Notes: generated from the sequence alone by a model not told the origin. 32,334 nt of DNA from Opitutaceae bacterium (GCA_947474995.1 CANJNJ010000053.1:1-32334), one strand, 5' to 3'. Numbered from the stretch's first letter, positions 9,833 to 18,268 are shown. Made by a program: numbers and translations.

Positions 9833-9956
9833 GCGCCGCTCCGGCTATGAGCAGAAGGGCGGGGAAATTGTCGCCGGACTCGCGGACCCCGGAGCACCTC
9901 CCGCGGCCACGCCGATTTGCCGTGCGCCCGCTTTTCGTGGCCACTACTCGTCGCTG

Positions 9957-10445
9957 GTGAAAATTCTCCTTACCCTCCTCTGTTTTTCGGTGGTTCTTCC
10001 CGGCGTCTCCACCGCGGCGTCCGCCGCCTTCACGGCGGAAAACGCGGCGGTGCTGAAAGTGGTGCAGGAATTTTTCGATGCCTTGCGGGCCAAGGACGGA
10101 GCGCGCCTGCGGGCCATCTGCCAGCCCGGCGCGCAAGTCACCTCCGGTCGGCCTTCGCCCGCGGGTTATGCGGTGCGGCAACGTTCCGTGGAAACCGACG
10201 CCACGCGGTTTGCCGAGTCGAAAGACACCTACCTCGAACGGATGTGGTCGCCCCTGGTGCACCTCGAAGGCCGCATCGCGGTCGTTTGGACGCGCTACGA
10301 CTTTCACCTGAACGAAAAAATTTCCCACAATGGGACGGATTGCTTCACGCTCCTCAAGACCGACGAGGGCTGGAAAATCGTCTGCGCCGCCTATTCCGTC
10401 GAGCCCGGGGCCCAGACCGAAAATCCCGCCGGCCCGCCGCGCTGA
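9957..10445 (+). CDS. Small exported SnoaL/NTF2-like protein
   Basis: A 162-aa protein starting with GTG at 9957 (MKILLTLLCFSVVLPGVSTA). It has a clear signal peptide with cleavage expected near AASA, about residue 24. The rest has the alpha+beta pattern of NTF2-like/SnoaL (DUF4440-type) domains: an N-terminal helix VLKVVQEFFDALRAKDGARL, a strand-rich centre (GRIAVVWTRYDFHLNEKISHNGTDCFTLLKTDEGWKIV) and a short Pro-rich tail. Members of this fold bind small hydrophobic ligands or act as ketosteroid isomerase-like enzymes, but many exported ones have no known activity. No Shine-Dalgarno sequence is evident before the GTG. It follows the damaged permease by 124 bp and the sulfatase gene comes next. 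No functional link is demonstrated. Confidence 0.7.
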   Translation: MKILLTLLCFSVVLPGVSTAASAAFTAENAAVLKVVQEFFDALRAKDGARLRAICQPGAQVTSGRPSPAGYAVRQRSVETDATRFAESKDTYLERMWSPLVHLEGRIAVVWTRYDFHLNEKISHNGTDCFTLLKTDEGWKIVCAAYSVEPGAQTENPAGPPR

Positions 10446-10490
10446 GCGGCCGCTTTTGCCAAGCGACCCTGGCGGCTGGCGAGACAACGA

Positions 10491-10575
10491 AGCTCTGCGC
10501 CTCCGCGCCTCGGGCGAAGCGGGCGGGAGAATGGGTTTGTCCAAGGCAGGTACACTCACGCAGAGCAGCGCAGAG
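10491..10575. repeat. Imperfect inverted repeat in the 10446-10733 spacer
   Basis: GCTCTGCGCCTCCGCGCCTC (10491-10510) pairs imperfectly with CTCACGCAGAGCAGCGCAGAGC (10554-10575, reading GCTCTGCGCTGCTCTGCGTG on the other strand). The pattern resembles a widespread intergenic repeat type in environmental bacteria. The rest of the 288-bp spacer between the NTF2-like gene and the sulfatase holds nothing I could identify. Confidence 0.5.
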
Positions 10576-10733
10576 CCGCGGATGGCCTGGTGGGTGGTCA
10601 GGCTCACCGCAGCAGTCGCGCGTCGCGCCAAATGCTCGGGAAATTCGAGCGGTGGAGTAAATCAGCCGGCGTGCGCGACCTTGCGGCTGGCGTTGGATCC
10701 GCGTGCACTAACCCCGCCCCTGCTCCTCTCCCC

Positions 10734-12113
10734 ATGAAACGATCTACGCTCGCGCTCATTCTCTCACTCCTGCCGTGCCTTGAACTCGTTGCCGCAGCCG
10801 CGCCCCGTCCCAATATCATTGTCCTCCTCTGCGACGACCTGGGCTATGGCGACTTGAGCTGCTTTGCGCATCCCAGCATTCACACGCCGAACCTTGACCA
10901 ACTCGCCCACGATGGGGTCCGGTTCACCGACTGCTACTCCGCCTCGCCGGTCTGCTCGCCCTCGCGCGCCGGTTTGATGACGGGTCGGATTCCGAATCGC
11001 CTGGGCATCCGCGATTGGATTCCTCCGCAAAGCGGAATCTTCCTGCGACCGGGCGAAATCACCGTCGCCCAGCTGCTGAAAACCGCCGGCTACCACACGT
11101 TCCACGCTGGAAAATGGCACCTCAACAGCCGCACCGACGGCACGGAGCCCACGCCCGGTGACGCCGGCTTTGACCACTGGCTCTACACGCAGAACAACGC
11201 CGCGCCCAGTCACCTCAACCCTGCTAATTTCATCCGCAATGGACAATCTGCGGGCCCGCTCACGGGACCCTCGTCTCACCTTGTGGTGGCCGAGGCCACG
11301 CGCTGGCTCGACGAAACCAAGCGGGCGCCCGATGCCCCGTTCTTCCTCAACCTCTGGTTTCACGAAACCCACGAGCCGGTCGCCGCCGCCGATGAATTTC
11401 TCGCGCAGTATCCGAATGATACCAACCTCGACCGCCGCCACTATTTCGGCGCGGCGACCCAGGTGGATGCCGCCATCGGGAAACTTTTGAAATATCTCGA
11501 TGACCATCAGCTGCGGGAAAACACCTTCATTTTTTTCACGAGCGACAACGGGCCCGAGACCCTCAATCGCTACAAGGGCGCCGAGCGCAGCTACGGTTCG
11601 CCCGGTCCGCTGCGGGGGATGAAGCTTCACCTCACGGAAGCCGGCTATCGCGTGCCGGGTATCATCCGCTGGCCGGGCCACGCCCAACCTGGCACCACCA
11701 GCGCCGAACCGGTTTGCAATCTCGACTTCCTCCCCACGGCCTGCGCGCTCGCGGGCATTGCCCCGCCCGGCGACCGCCCCCTCGACGGCGGCAGCCTCCT
11801 GCCGCTCTTTCTCGGCCAGCCAGTCCGACGCTCGCACCCGCTCTACTGGCAATACGACTTCACCTTCAGCAAGCCGTGGGCGGTGTCGGTCCGCGACGGC
11901 CGCTGGAAGCTCCTCGCCAACGCTGCGCTCGACCGCTTCGAACTCTACGACCTCACCGCGGACGTCGGGGAAAAGCGGGATGTCGCCGCCCAACACCCGG
12001 ACCGCGTCAAGACGATGGCCGCCACGATGCGATCGCTCCACACTGAAATCGCCGCCGAGGGGGCCAAGTCCGGCAACCCGTCCACCCGCCAGAGCTCCGC
12101 CAAGAGAGAATAG
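10734..12113 (+). CDS. Type I formylglycine-dependent sulfatase, exported
   Basis: A 459-aa protein that hydrolyses sulfate esters. The start ATG at 10734 gives a signal peptide (MKRSTLALILSLLPCLELVAAAA); the upstream open frame is not family-like. The sulfatase signature C-S-P-S-R is at 74-78 in SPVCSPSRAGLMTGR, where Cys74 would be oxidised to formylglycine by a maturation enzyme not in this window. Metal ligands Asp34-Asp35 (LLCDDLGYGD) and Asp271-Asn272 (FFTSDNGPE), and the GKWH motif at 126-129, are present, so it should be active. The length is normal for the arylsulfatase A-like family common in polysaccharide-degrading Verrucomicrobia. The substrate cannot be told from sequence; sulfated glycans are likely, given the secreted propeller proteins downstream. 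Tail residues 440-459 are low complexity (Ser/Arg/Pro). Confidence 0.9.
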   Translation: MKRSTLALILSLLPCLELVAAAAPRPNIIVLLCDDLGYGDLSCFAHPSIHTPNLDQLAHDGVRFTDCYSASPVCSPSRAGLMTGRIPNRLGIRDWIPPQSGIFLRPGEITVAQLLKTAGYHTFHAGKWHLNSRTDGTEPTPGDAGFDHWLYTQNNAAPSHLNPANFIRNGQSAGPLTGPSSHLVVAEATRWLDETKRAPDAPFFLNLWFHETHEPVAAADEFLAQYPNDTNLDRRHYFGAATQVDAAIGKLLKYLDDHQLRENTFIFFTSDNGPETLNRYKGAERSYGSPGPLRGMKLHLTEAGYRVPGIIRWPGHAQPGTTSAEPVCNLDFLPTACALAGIAPPGDRPLDGGSLLPLFLGQPVRRSHPLYWQYDFTFSKPWAVSVRDGRWKLLANAALDRFELYDLTADVGEKRDVAAQHPDRVKTMAATMRSLHTEIAAEGAKSGNPSTRQSSAKRE

Positions 12114-12155
12114 GTCGTTCCCGAGGCGGGTCGCCAAAAGTTGTTTCGCCGGTGG

Positions 12156-12175
12156 CCCGCTTCGAGAGAAGCGGG
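12156..12175 (+). terminator. Hairpin with GAGA tetraloop downstream of the sulfatase gene
   Basis: CCCGCTTC-GAGA-GAAGCGGG is a perfect 8-bp stem closed by a GNRA-type tetraloop, 43 bp after the sulfatase stop. No T-run follows, so it could be a non-canonical terminator, an mRNA-stabilising end or a repeat. Position and stability are the only evidence. Confidence 0.45.
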
Positions 12176-12312
12176 ATGGGAACGAAGATCACCCGCAACC
12201 GACCGATGTGCCATTGGGGTGCCCGCCGCATACGCGTAAACGTCCGCAAGTGGCCTGCCTCGAGATCCGGGTAGTCAGCCAGGATCTGCTCAACATCAGA
12301 AACAATCAGCCC

Positions 12313-12511
12313 ACCGCGGATAACGCAGATGCCGCGGATAAAAGGCATTCAAGCCGGATGATCGAAGCGAGCTGCAGCGCTGCGCGCTTTGTCGCTTCGA
12401 TCGGAGGTCGGCGGAGCCATCCAAGATGAATTGGCCGGTCAGGTTTGACCCGCTTAACTCCGAATCCGTCGCATTGGTTTGCTATCTGCGTCATCCGTGA
12501 AATCCGCGGTC
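12313..12511. repeat. REP/MITE-like element with 9-nt periodic inverted ends
   Basis: This fills most of the 487-bp spacer between the sulfatase and the minus-strand propeller gene. The left end (12313-12340) reads ACCGCGGAT-AACGCAGAT-GCCGCGGAT. The right end (12484-12511), read on the other strand, is ACCGCGGAT-TTCACGGAT-GACGCAGAT. The ends are built of 9-nt units, and the left one lacks one unit. Inside is a perfect 11-bp inverted repeat, GATCGAAGCGA (12360-12370) with TCGCTTCGATC (12392-12402). No protein-coding potential is evident. The rest of the spacer (12176-12312 and 12512-12600) holds nothing I recognise. Confidence 0.65.
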
Positions 12512-12600
12512 AAAAACTCAGGAATGTTTCGCACGATCATTAACTCGGACCGTCGCTCTCAAAACGAGACGACACTCACCTTAACTTGGCGCCATTCGGG

Positions 12601-15042
12601 TCAGTCCACAAATTGCAGCGCGTACAGCGAAGCGCCGCGCATCCGGATCACGAGACGCACGGTGCGACCGGTCAGCGCGGAAACGTCCGTGCCGCGGTCC
12701 AGCCATTCGACCGGGTGGGCGACGAAGTTGCCGTTGATGAATACGCTTTCGTCGACGCCGTGGCCCGGAATCGCCTGGCCGTTCTCGTCGGTAAACCCCA
12801 CCTGGGCATAGCCGAGTCCGCCGGTGTTGATATTGAGCACCAATTTCCGTCCCGTGAACGTGAAGGGCCGGGTCACGATTTCGCCCAACTGCTGGTAGGG
12901 GGCATCGGCCGACACGAAGCCGTCGAGCCGTTGCACGGCGCGATAGACGCCGCCGCCGCTGCGCACGCGCTGGGCGGGCGAGTGGTATTCGACGTTGCCG
13001 AAGAAATACTGCCAAATCTCATCGCCGCGCCGGACCATGCCTTCGGCGATGTAGATTTGGTTCAACTGGCGCCCCGCGTAGGTGCCGACCTGCAAGTAGG
13101 TCGGTGACGGGTAGCGCGTCCAAGTAACGCTGTCACGGCTCACGGCGACCTGGGTTTCAACCAGGCCGGAGCCGAGCCCGCGCGACTTGTCGTCGTAGAG
13201 CACGCGGCGCGTGCGCGGTTGGACCGGATCCTCGTAGTCAAAATACATGACGGGGAAAGCCAGATAGGTATCAGGCGCCCACGGATACTTGTCGGCCTTG
13301 GCCGAATAAACACCGCTGCCCGGTGGATCGATGGCGGCGTTGGGGGCGAAGGTCGTTGGCAGCTCGATGCCGAAATCACCCGGCGTCAACGGCCCGTTGT
13401 CCAGCCACCACGGCTGCGGTTCGCGCAACGGGCGCGTCTTCGCGATCGCCCGGACCTCCTGTTGGGTCTGCAGCGGCACCGGCCAGGGTCGATAGATATC
13501 GGAGGTTTCCGATCGCACGAATTCCCGGCGCGTCGCGCCGCCGTCGCTGCGCGGAAAGCCGGTGCGATGGAAACCGACGTAGCTCCCCCGCTGCTCGTCG
13601 TAGAAAAGGCTCGATTGCGAACCGGAGCGGAAGGACAGGACCGCCGCCGGGTGCCTGGTCCATTTCCAACCGTCGGGCGAGGTGTAGAGATACACGCCGC
13701 GTCCCTCGAGGCCGCTGACATATTTCCACCGCTGCTCGGGCGGACCGTTCGGATCAAGGAAGGGCCGGCCGAGTGCCGCGGACTCGGCGATGACGATGTT
13801 CTTCTGTCCCTTGTGGTGGAGGCCCGTATCCGGTTCGGTGAACTTCAACCCATCCCGCGACACCTGCACCATCAGGTAGTCGTCCGGGCCGCCATTGTAG
13901 AGGCGAATGAGGCCGCTGTCGTCCTCGACCACAGTCAGGTGTTTGCGGAACGAATCTGGTGTGCCAGCGATCACGCGGTCGATGCGGGAGGGCGGGTGCG
14001 CGGAGAAGGTGATGTGGCTGCTGCGCTCGATGAAAGCGCCGTCGATGAAAACGTGTTTGCGCGAACCGAGCGACACGACGCTCGTTCGCGGCGCATCGGA
14101 GGCGAAGAGCAGAGGAAGGCCCCGGCGCAGCGTCACGGCGGGTGCCGCCGGCGCCAGGCTGCCGGGCGGCGTAAATTCCGCCGCGTATATCACCGCGCGA
14201 GAAAAGCGGAGTTCGTCCAACAGGCCGGGGAGGGGCCGCGCCCATTTCGCGTCCCGGCCGACGCTCAGATAATCCTCCTCACCGGACGGCAGGCGCCGCA
14301 GCGCCACCGCGTGCGCACCACCCTGCGGCCGACCGTCCACGTAATGCGTCAGCCGGCCGGCGCGGACGTCGTGGCAGAACGCGTAGTGATGCCACGCTCC
14401 GGTGTCGGTCAGCGCCGCCGCCAGCGAAGGAATCCGCAGCGTCACGCCGGTGGGTTGGTTTTCCAGCATGAAGACCCCGGTTTTCACGTCGGCGGTGAGG
14501 CGCGTGATGACGTCGTTCTCGCCCCGCGGGCCGGTGCCGAGTTCGAACACCACGCCCGCGCCGTCGGCGTGCCTCGCGCGAAACCAGAACTCCACGGTCC
14601 AGTCGAAATCTCCGAGGTTCAGATCCGTGCGGGTGGCGCTGGCAAAACTCACCTCTTTGCGGACCTGCCGTTCTCCGCCGGTCATCAGCGCGGTGAACTG
14701 CGCGTTGTGCCAGCTCAGTGGCTCCTGCGTGCGGCCCGCAGGCACGGGGAAGCGGTGCAACGCGGCGGTTTTTTCTCCCTGCGGCGGAATTGCGACGGGC
14801 GGATACGGCTCGGTGGAAAGCGCGTGGCCAAATTTTCCCGCCACCACGGTGCCGCCCAGTCCGAGCACCAGCGGGGCATCCAGGCCCGCGGTGGATTCCA
14901 GCGGCGTGCTCGGGTAGAGACCGAGCGGCTCATCGAAGAGCCAGAGGGCGACGGTGGGCCCGTCAACGCTGGACGCGGCCGTCGCGGTACCGGCCGGCAG
15001 CGTGAGCACCAGGAGCGCAAGGCGGTGGGGTAGAAAATTCAT
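12601..15042 (-). CDS. Secreted LamG + BNR/GH32-43-like propeller protein
   Basis: An 813-aa protein from the ATG at 15042 (MNFLPHRLALLVLTLPAGTATAAS, a good signal peptide); an in-frame ATG at 15066 would add eight residues before it. The N-terminal third is a LamG/concanavalin-like sandwich (NLGDFDWTVEFWFRARH, WHHYAFCHDVRAGRLTHYVDG, VGRDAKW...LLDELRFSRAV). The middle, about residues 320-690, resembles a five-bladed propeller of the GH32/GH43 type with repeated S-x-D-G-x-x-W-like strands (VSRDGLKF, TSPDGWKWTRHP, VSRDSVTWTRYP). The C-terminal ~110 residues form a beta-sandwich-like domain ending in LYALQFVD. It is probably a secreted carbohydrate-binding or hydrolysing protein; no catalytic residues could be assigned with confidence. 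It converges on the sulfatase gene. A palindromic operator-like sequence lies 32-55 bp upstream of its start. Confidence 0.7.
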   Translation of the reverse strand: MNFLPHRLALLVLTLPAGTATAASSVDGPTVALWLFDEPLGLYPSTPLESTAGLDAPLVLGLGGTVVAGKFGHALSTEPYPPVAIPPQGEKTAALHRFPVPAGRTQEPLSWHNAQFTALMTGGERQVRKEVSFASATRTDLNLGDFDWTVEFWFRARHADGAGVVFELGTGPRGENDVITRLTADVKTGVFMLENQPTGVTLRIPSLAAALTDTGAWHHYAFCHDVRAGRLTHYVDGRPQGGAHAVALRRLPSGEEDYLSVGRDAKWARPLPGLLDELRFSRAVIYAAEFTPPGSLAPAAPAVTLRRGLPLLFASDAPRTSVVSLGSRKHVFIDGAFIERSSHITFSAHPPSRIDRVIAGTPDSFRKHLTVVEDDSGLIRLYNGGPDDYLMVQVSRDGLKFTEPDTGLHHKGQKNIVIAESAALGRPFLDPNGPPEQRWKYVSGLEGRGVYLYTSPDGWKWTRHPAAVLSFRSGSQSSLFYDEQRGSYVGFHRTGFPRSDGGATRREFVRSETSDIYRPWPVPLQTQQEVRAIAKTRPLREPQPWWLDNGPLTPGDFGIELPTTFAPNAAIDPPGSGVYSAKADKYPWAPDTYLAFPVMYFDYEDPVQPRTRRVLYDDKSRGLGSGLVETQVAVSRDSVTWTRYPSPTYLQVGTYAGRQLNQIYIAEGMVRRGDEIWQYFFGNVEYHSPAQRVRSGGGVYRAVQRLDGFVSADAPYQQLGEIVTRPFTFTGRKLVLNINTGGLGYAQVGFTDENGQAIPGHGVDESVFINGNFVAHPVEWLDRGTDVSALTGRTVRLVIRMRGASLYALQFVD

Positions 15043-15073
15043 GGGATGACGGCGTGGGGCGGGCAAGATGGGC

Positions 15074-15097
15074 TAGCAGGTAATCTGCTATATTACC
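15074..15097 (-). promoter_or_regulatory. Candidate operator: two overlapping inverted repeats
   Basis: TAGCAG-GTAAT-CTGCTA (15074-15090) is a perfect 6-bp dyad with a 5-bp spacer. It overlaps GGTAAT-N7-ATTACC (15079-15097). On the minus strand this is 32-55 bp before the ATG of the propeller gene and includes TAATAT, a possible -10 element. No clear -35 is seen. It is a plausible binding site for a dimeric regulator, with no regulator gene next to it. Confidence 0.35.
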
Positions 15098-15119
15098 GTG
15101 GTTGGAAATCGCGAAAGTA

Positions 15120-15147
15120 GGGTCACTGACCCGGGTCGCTTGACCCC
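15120..15147. repeat. Short palindrome with GGGTCA/TGACCC units
   Basis: GGGTCA-C-TGACCC (15120-15132) is immediately followed by GGGTC-GCT-TGACCCC, giving two tandem small hairpins sharing the same unit. It lies upstream of the propeller gene and downstream of the small unknown gene. It looks like a dispersed intergenic element; the function is unknown. Confidence 0.45.
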
Positions 15148-15231
15148 GCTTTCAGCTTTCAACCTTCAACGGACGTTTCCGGGTAGCTGACCCCATCCGC
15201 CTGGCCCACTCCTTCCGTTGCCCGTGGGCGC

Positions 15232-15552
15232 TTACTCCGGGGAACCTTCCAGGTAAACGCCCTGAGCCTTGCCCTCGGGCACGGTCGCCAAGATCTCTTC
15301 CAACGTCGGCGCGTCGCGTTCGCCGAGGAACTCTTGGATCAGGTTCTCGAGGTTCAGGCCAAATTCGTGGATCCAGATCGGCCGGCCGAGTGACACCTCC
15401 ATCGCCTGGTGAAAAATGCCGAAGGGTACGCACAGCTCGACCGTGAAGAGCTGAACCCGGGCGATCTGGCGGGGGCGGCGGACCAGCCACCATTTGCTTT
15501 CCACCATGGCGCTGGCACGGGGCCGGCCGATGGATTTTTGGAGTGGGTGCAT
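15232..15552 (-). CDS. Small unknown protein, 106 aa
   Basis: From the ATG at 15552 the product begins MHPLQKSIGRPRASAMVESKWW and ends at the TAA at 15232-15234 as GVYLEGSPE. It has no signal peptide or membrane helix. It is rich in aromatic and hydrophobic residues in the middle (WWLVRRPRQIARVQLFTVELCVPFGIFHQAMEV), followed by an acidic helical C-terminal third (NLENLIQEFLGERDAPTLEEILATVPEGKA). The composition looks like a real folded domain, and antisense frames look worse. The frame stays open to another ATG at 15651 (139 aa), and YAEARVPFF before the chosen Met could also be coding. No good Shine-Dalgarno sequence decides between them. I do not recognise the family. It stands alone between the two propeller genes. 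Confidence 0.5.
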   Translation of the reverse strand: MHPLQKSIGRPRASAMVESKWWLVRRPRQIARVQLFTVELCVPFGIFHQAMEVSLGRPIWIHEFGLNLENLIQEFLGERDAPTLEEILATVPEGKAQGVYLEGSPE

Positions 15553-15652
15553 AAAAAAAGGGACGCGGGCCTCCGCATAGAGTATATCGGCCCGCGGAGC
15601 GGTGGATTGACTGCCCGAAAAAAGTAAGCGGAAGGTGGGCGCGCGCCACATG

Positions 15653-16532
15653 GGGGCGTTGTTTTCTGCGGTGTCCGAAGTTGTTTTTTTTGGGGCGAGA
15701 AGCCGGCTTTCCCCTGGCCCGCTGCTGGAGGGGCTTGTGAGAGGGTGATGGGTGGAGGCGATTTCCTAACCCGACGTGCTCCTCCTCGTGCGCAAGCTTG
15801 CCCGGGCGGTTGGCGTCGAGAAGAACCGGTTGGTGGGCGAGCCGGTCAGGGAGTTGCGACGCATTGCCTCATCCTAAACGCGCTCCCTGCCAGCGTCTGC
15901 GCACCGCTTGCGCAAACGCGGGCGGAAATTGTGCCAGCATGCGATAAGATTGGTGACCCGGTCGGGCTATCCGGATCTTAGCCGGAGGACCAACCGAGTT
16001 CAGGCGGAGGGACTGACCGCAGAGGAACACGACGTGTTTGCCCCGGTGATAAAGAAATCCTCACGAAAAGTGCGCTGCTATCCGTTCGAGTCGTTTCACA
16101 CCGCAATGATTTTTTGGCGGGCCGAGCTCAGTCGAGGCCGAACGATTACCGGCAACCAAACGGCCTCGACGGAGCTCGGTCCGCCACCGGTGGTTACGGC
16201 TGCCACGTTAGGATTTAAGGGGTTTAGTGCGGGGCCTGGCCCAGCTGAGCAGGATGGCGGAAGTTTACGAACGGCAAGCGGGATACTGGGTGGACTTCGC
16301 CTGGACGGCGGGTGGGAAGACGCGGGGTTCAAGGCGCTGCTCGCCGATTCAAAGAACTCCGCGCCGTTGTGAGGCCGCGGTGCGGTTGAACTCCTCCGCT
16401 GGTGCGGTCCGAAAAGGGGCGCGAGATTCGGGAGGTGGACCGGTGCATGTCGCTCGGGCTTTTGTCGAGCGTTGAGCATTGACCGTTGGGCTGCGGGAAA
16501 CGTACTGCGGGTCGACTCCAGTCGCCCCCGAC
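15653..16532. other. Gene-poor spacer between the small unknown gene and the second propeller gene
   Basis: No convincing gene is seen. Open frames at 15908-16372 and 16227-16475 are Arg/Gly/Ser-rich, cross a hairpin repeat and have no domain-like pattern. At about 15778-15888 (+) a short frame, DVLLLVRKLARAVGVEKNRL then VGEPVRELRRIAS, ends at TAA and has a helical look. It follows an in-frame stop and has no ATG, so it may be the tail of a decayed gene. The only structured element found is the inverted repeat at 16116-16185. Confidence 0.5.
16116..16185. repeat. 25-bp inverted repeat with 20-nt loop
   Basis: The left arm 16116-16140 starts GGCGGGCCGAGCTCAG and ends TCGAGGCCG. The right arm 16161-16185 starts CGGCCTCGAC and ends TCGGTCCGCC. 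Twenty-three of 25 positions pair, around a 20-nt spacer. A T5 run precedes it. It has the form of a transcribed hairpin or a non-autonomous mobile repeat. No flanking gene ends nearby, so a terminator role is unlikely. Confidence 0.75.
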
Positions 16533-18197
16533 ATGAACTCCGCCAGATTCCTTGGTCTCTTCCTGTTAACGTTTCCTTTCGCGGTCGCCGCCCAGCCGGG
16601 CTCCCCTCGGCCGGCGTTGCGGTTGAACGACGCCGAAGTCGAGGAGGCGGTGCTCTTCGCCTTCGACGACCATGCGATCCCCTATCATGGCAATCTCCAG
16701 CTGGCCATGGAGCGGGCCGAAAAACATCCGGCCAATCCGGTCATGCCCATCGGCCGGCCCGGCACGATCGATGAGTGGCAGGTGCGTTTCTACGGCACGA
16801 TTCTGCGGATCGGCGACAAGTTCCGCATGTGGTATGTCGCCGCCGCTGCCGATGGATTCATCAATCCGCTCGAGGGTGGCACGATGGATCGCCGCGGCTG
16901 GCGGCTGGCCTACGCCGAGAGCCTGGACGGCGTCGCGTGGACCAAGCCGAATCTCGGCCTGACGGAATTTCGCGGCAGCCGGGAAAACAATCTTCTCGGC
17001 TTGCCCGCCGGTTTTCGCGGCTACCACACCTTGGTGATGCACGAACCGGAGGAGGCGGATCCGACCCGCCGCTACAAGATGATGGCGCTGCTCGTCGACA
17101 CCGGCGACTATGAGATTCCGGGTCTCGTTCCGGATCCGGCCAAGTGGAGCGGACACAATGTCTATGTGCCGCTCTACAGCGCCGACGGCCTGAGTTGGCG
17201 GGTGGCCGATGAACTCGTGGCGGAGCACCCGCGCAAACTGTCGGCAAAGTTCAACTTCCTGCGTCACGTCGAGGGCTCCGGGCTCTATCGGTGGAAGGGG
17301 ATGTACTACATTTCCGGACAGGCGATTCACCAGTCGCTGCTCGACCACGCCGCCATGCCGCCGTACGGCCGGCACGTGCAGTTGTGGCGCTCGCCCGATC
17401 TGCTCAACTGGTCCGAGACCTCGACGATGGGGTTTGCGCGCCAGGGACAGTTCACCCGGCCGCCCGGTTTCACTGGGTCGCCGAGCACGGCCCTCCAGTC
17501 TGACACCGAGCAGACGCACGAGGGCGCGAGCGTGTGGAACCGGGGCAATGTGCTCCTCGGGGTGACCGGCTTCTGGCATGGCTCGAAGGACTGGGTGAAG
17601 ATCACGCACCCGCTGGCCCTGTTGGTGAGCAACGACGGCCTCCATTTCCGCGAACCGCAGCCCGAGTTTGAATTCGGCGCCGTCGGGGAACGCGGACGGG
17701 ACTGGGATCACAGCGGGCTGGGGCAGGGGCAGGCCTTCGCCAACGTCGGAGAGCACACCTACATTTGGTACGGCGCGCCCATGGATCAAGCGGGCGGCCC
17801 GCGCACCGGCCGGCCCTGGCCGCGCGAGGGCGGGGTGGGCTTGCTGAAGTTCGCGCGCGACCGTTTCGGTTCACTTGGGACGCGTGATCCGGATCGCGAT
17901 GGCACGTTCGTGACCACGGCGATGGAAACGCGCCAAGCCGTGAAAATTTCGATCAACGCCGAAGGCCTCGGTCCCGAGTCCCGGCTGCGGGTGGAACTGC
18001 TCGACGAACACGAACGCCCGCTCGCGGGCTACGCGGGCGAGCAGGCGGCGCGGGTGACACGCTCCGGGCTCGACGTGCCCGTGAGCTGGGCCGGCGCGGA
18101 TCGCACGCCCGGGGAGGGCACGATTCGGGTGCGCGTGCGCCTTGAGGGTCGCGAGCGCAACGCGATCCGTTTGTACGCCGTCTACCTGCGTCCGTAG
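16533..18197 (+). CDS. Secreted BNR/GH32-43-like propeller protein
   Basis: A 554-aa protein from the ATG at 16533 (MNSARFLGLFLLTFPFAVAAQ, a signal peptide). A farther ATG at 16479 would place 18 non-signal residues before it. The body (about residues 35-460) has propeller strands of the GH43/GH32 kind: FYGTILRIGDKFRMWYVAAA, LAYAESLDGVAWTKPNLGL, VYVPLYSADGLSWRV, GMYYISGQAIHQS, LLVSNDGLHFREPQPEF and HTYIWYGAPMDQAGG. The last ~100 residues (about 455-554) form a beta-sandwich ending NAIRLYAVYLRP, similar in plan to the C-terminus of the minus-strand propeller protein (TGRTVRLVIRMRGASLYALQFVD). No LamG domain is present. It is probably a secreted glycan-active or glycan-binding protein. No catalytic acid pair was assigned, so the exact activity is open. 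Confidence 0.7.
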   Translation: MNSARFLGLFLLTFPFAVAAQPGSPRPALRLNDAEVEEAVLFAFDDHAIPYHGNLQLAMERAEKHPANPVMPIGRPGTIDEWQVRFYGTILRIGDKFRMWYVAAAADGFINPLEGGTMDRRGWRLAYAESLDGVAWTKPNLGLTEFRGSRENNLLGLPAGFRGYHTLVMHEPEEADPTRRYKMMALLVDTGDYEIPGLVPDPAKWSGHNVYVPLYSADGLSWRVADELVAEHPRKLSAKFNFLRHVEGSGLYRWKGMYYISGQAIHQSLLDHAAMPPYGRHVQLWRSPDLLNWSETSTMGFARQGQFTRPPGFTGSPSTALQSDTEQTHEGASVWNRGNVLLGVTGFWHGSKDWVKITHPLALLVSNDGLHFREPQPEFEFGAVGERGRDWDHSGLGQGQAFANVGEHTYIWYGAPMDQAGGPRTGRPWPREGGVGLLKFARDRFGSLGTRDPDRDGTFVTTAMETRQAVKISINAEGLGPESRLRVELLDEHERPLAGYAGEQAARVTRSGLDVPVSWAGADRTPGEGTIRVRVRLEGRERNAIRLYAVYLRP

Positions 18198-18268
18198 CCA
18201 GCGTCGGGACAGACTTTCACACAGTCGGGGAGGAGGCGGGATCCCAAGCCCGCGCCTGTGCATGCCGA

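Noticed and set aside
12313-12511. CRISPR array
   Set aside because: The 9-nt units are at inverted ends only; there are no regularly spaced direct repeats of CRISPR length anywhere in the window.
13219-15033. 604-codon open frame antisense to the LamG/propeller gene
   Set aside because: Arg/Ala/Gly-rich shadow; the minus-strand protein has a signal peptide and recognisable repeats.
15908-16372. 154-codon plus-strand frame as a gene
   Set aside because: It runs through the 25-bp inverted repeat, has no domain-like segments and no ribosome binding site.
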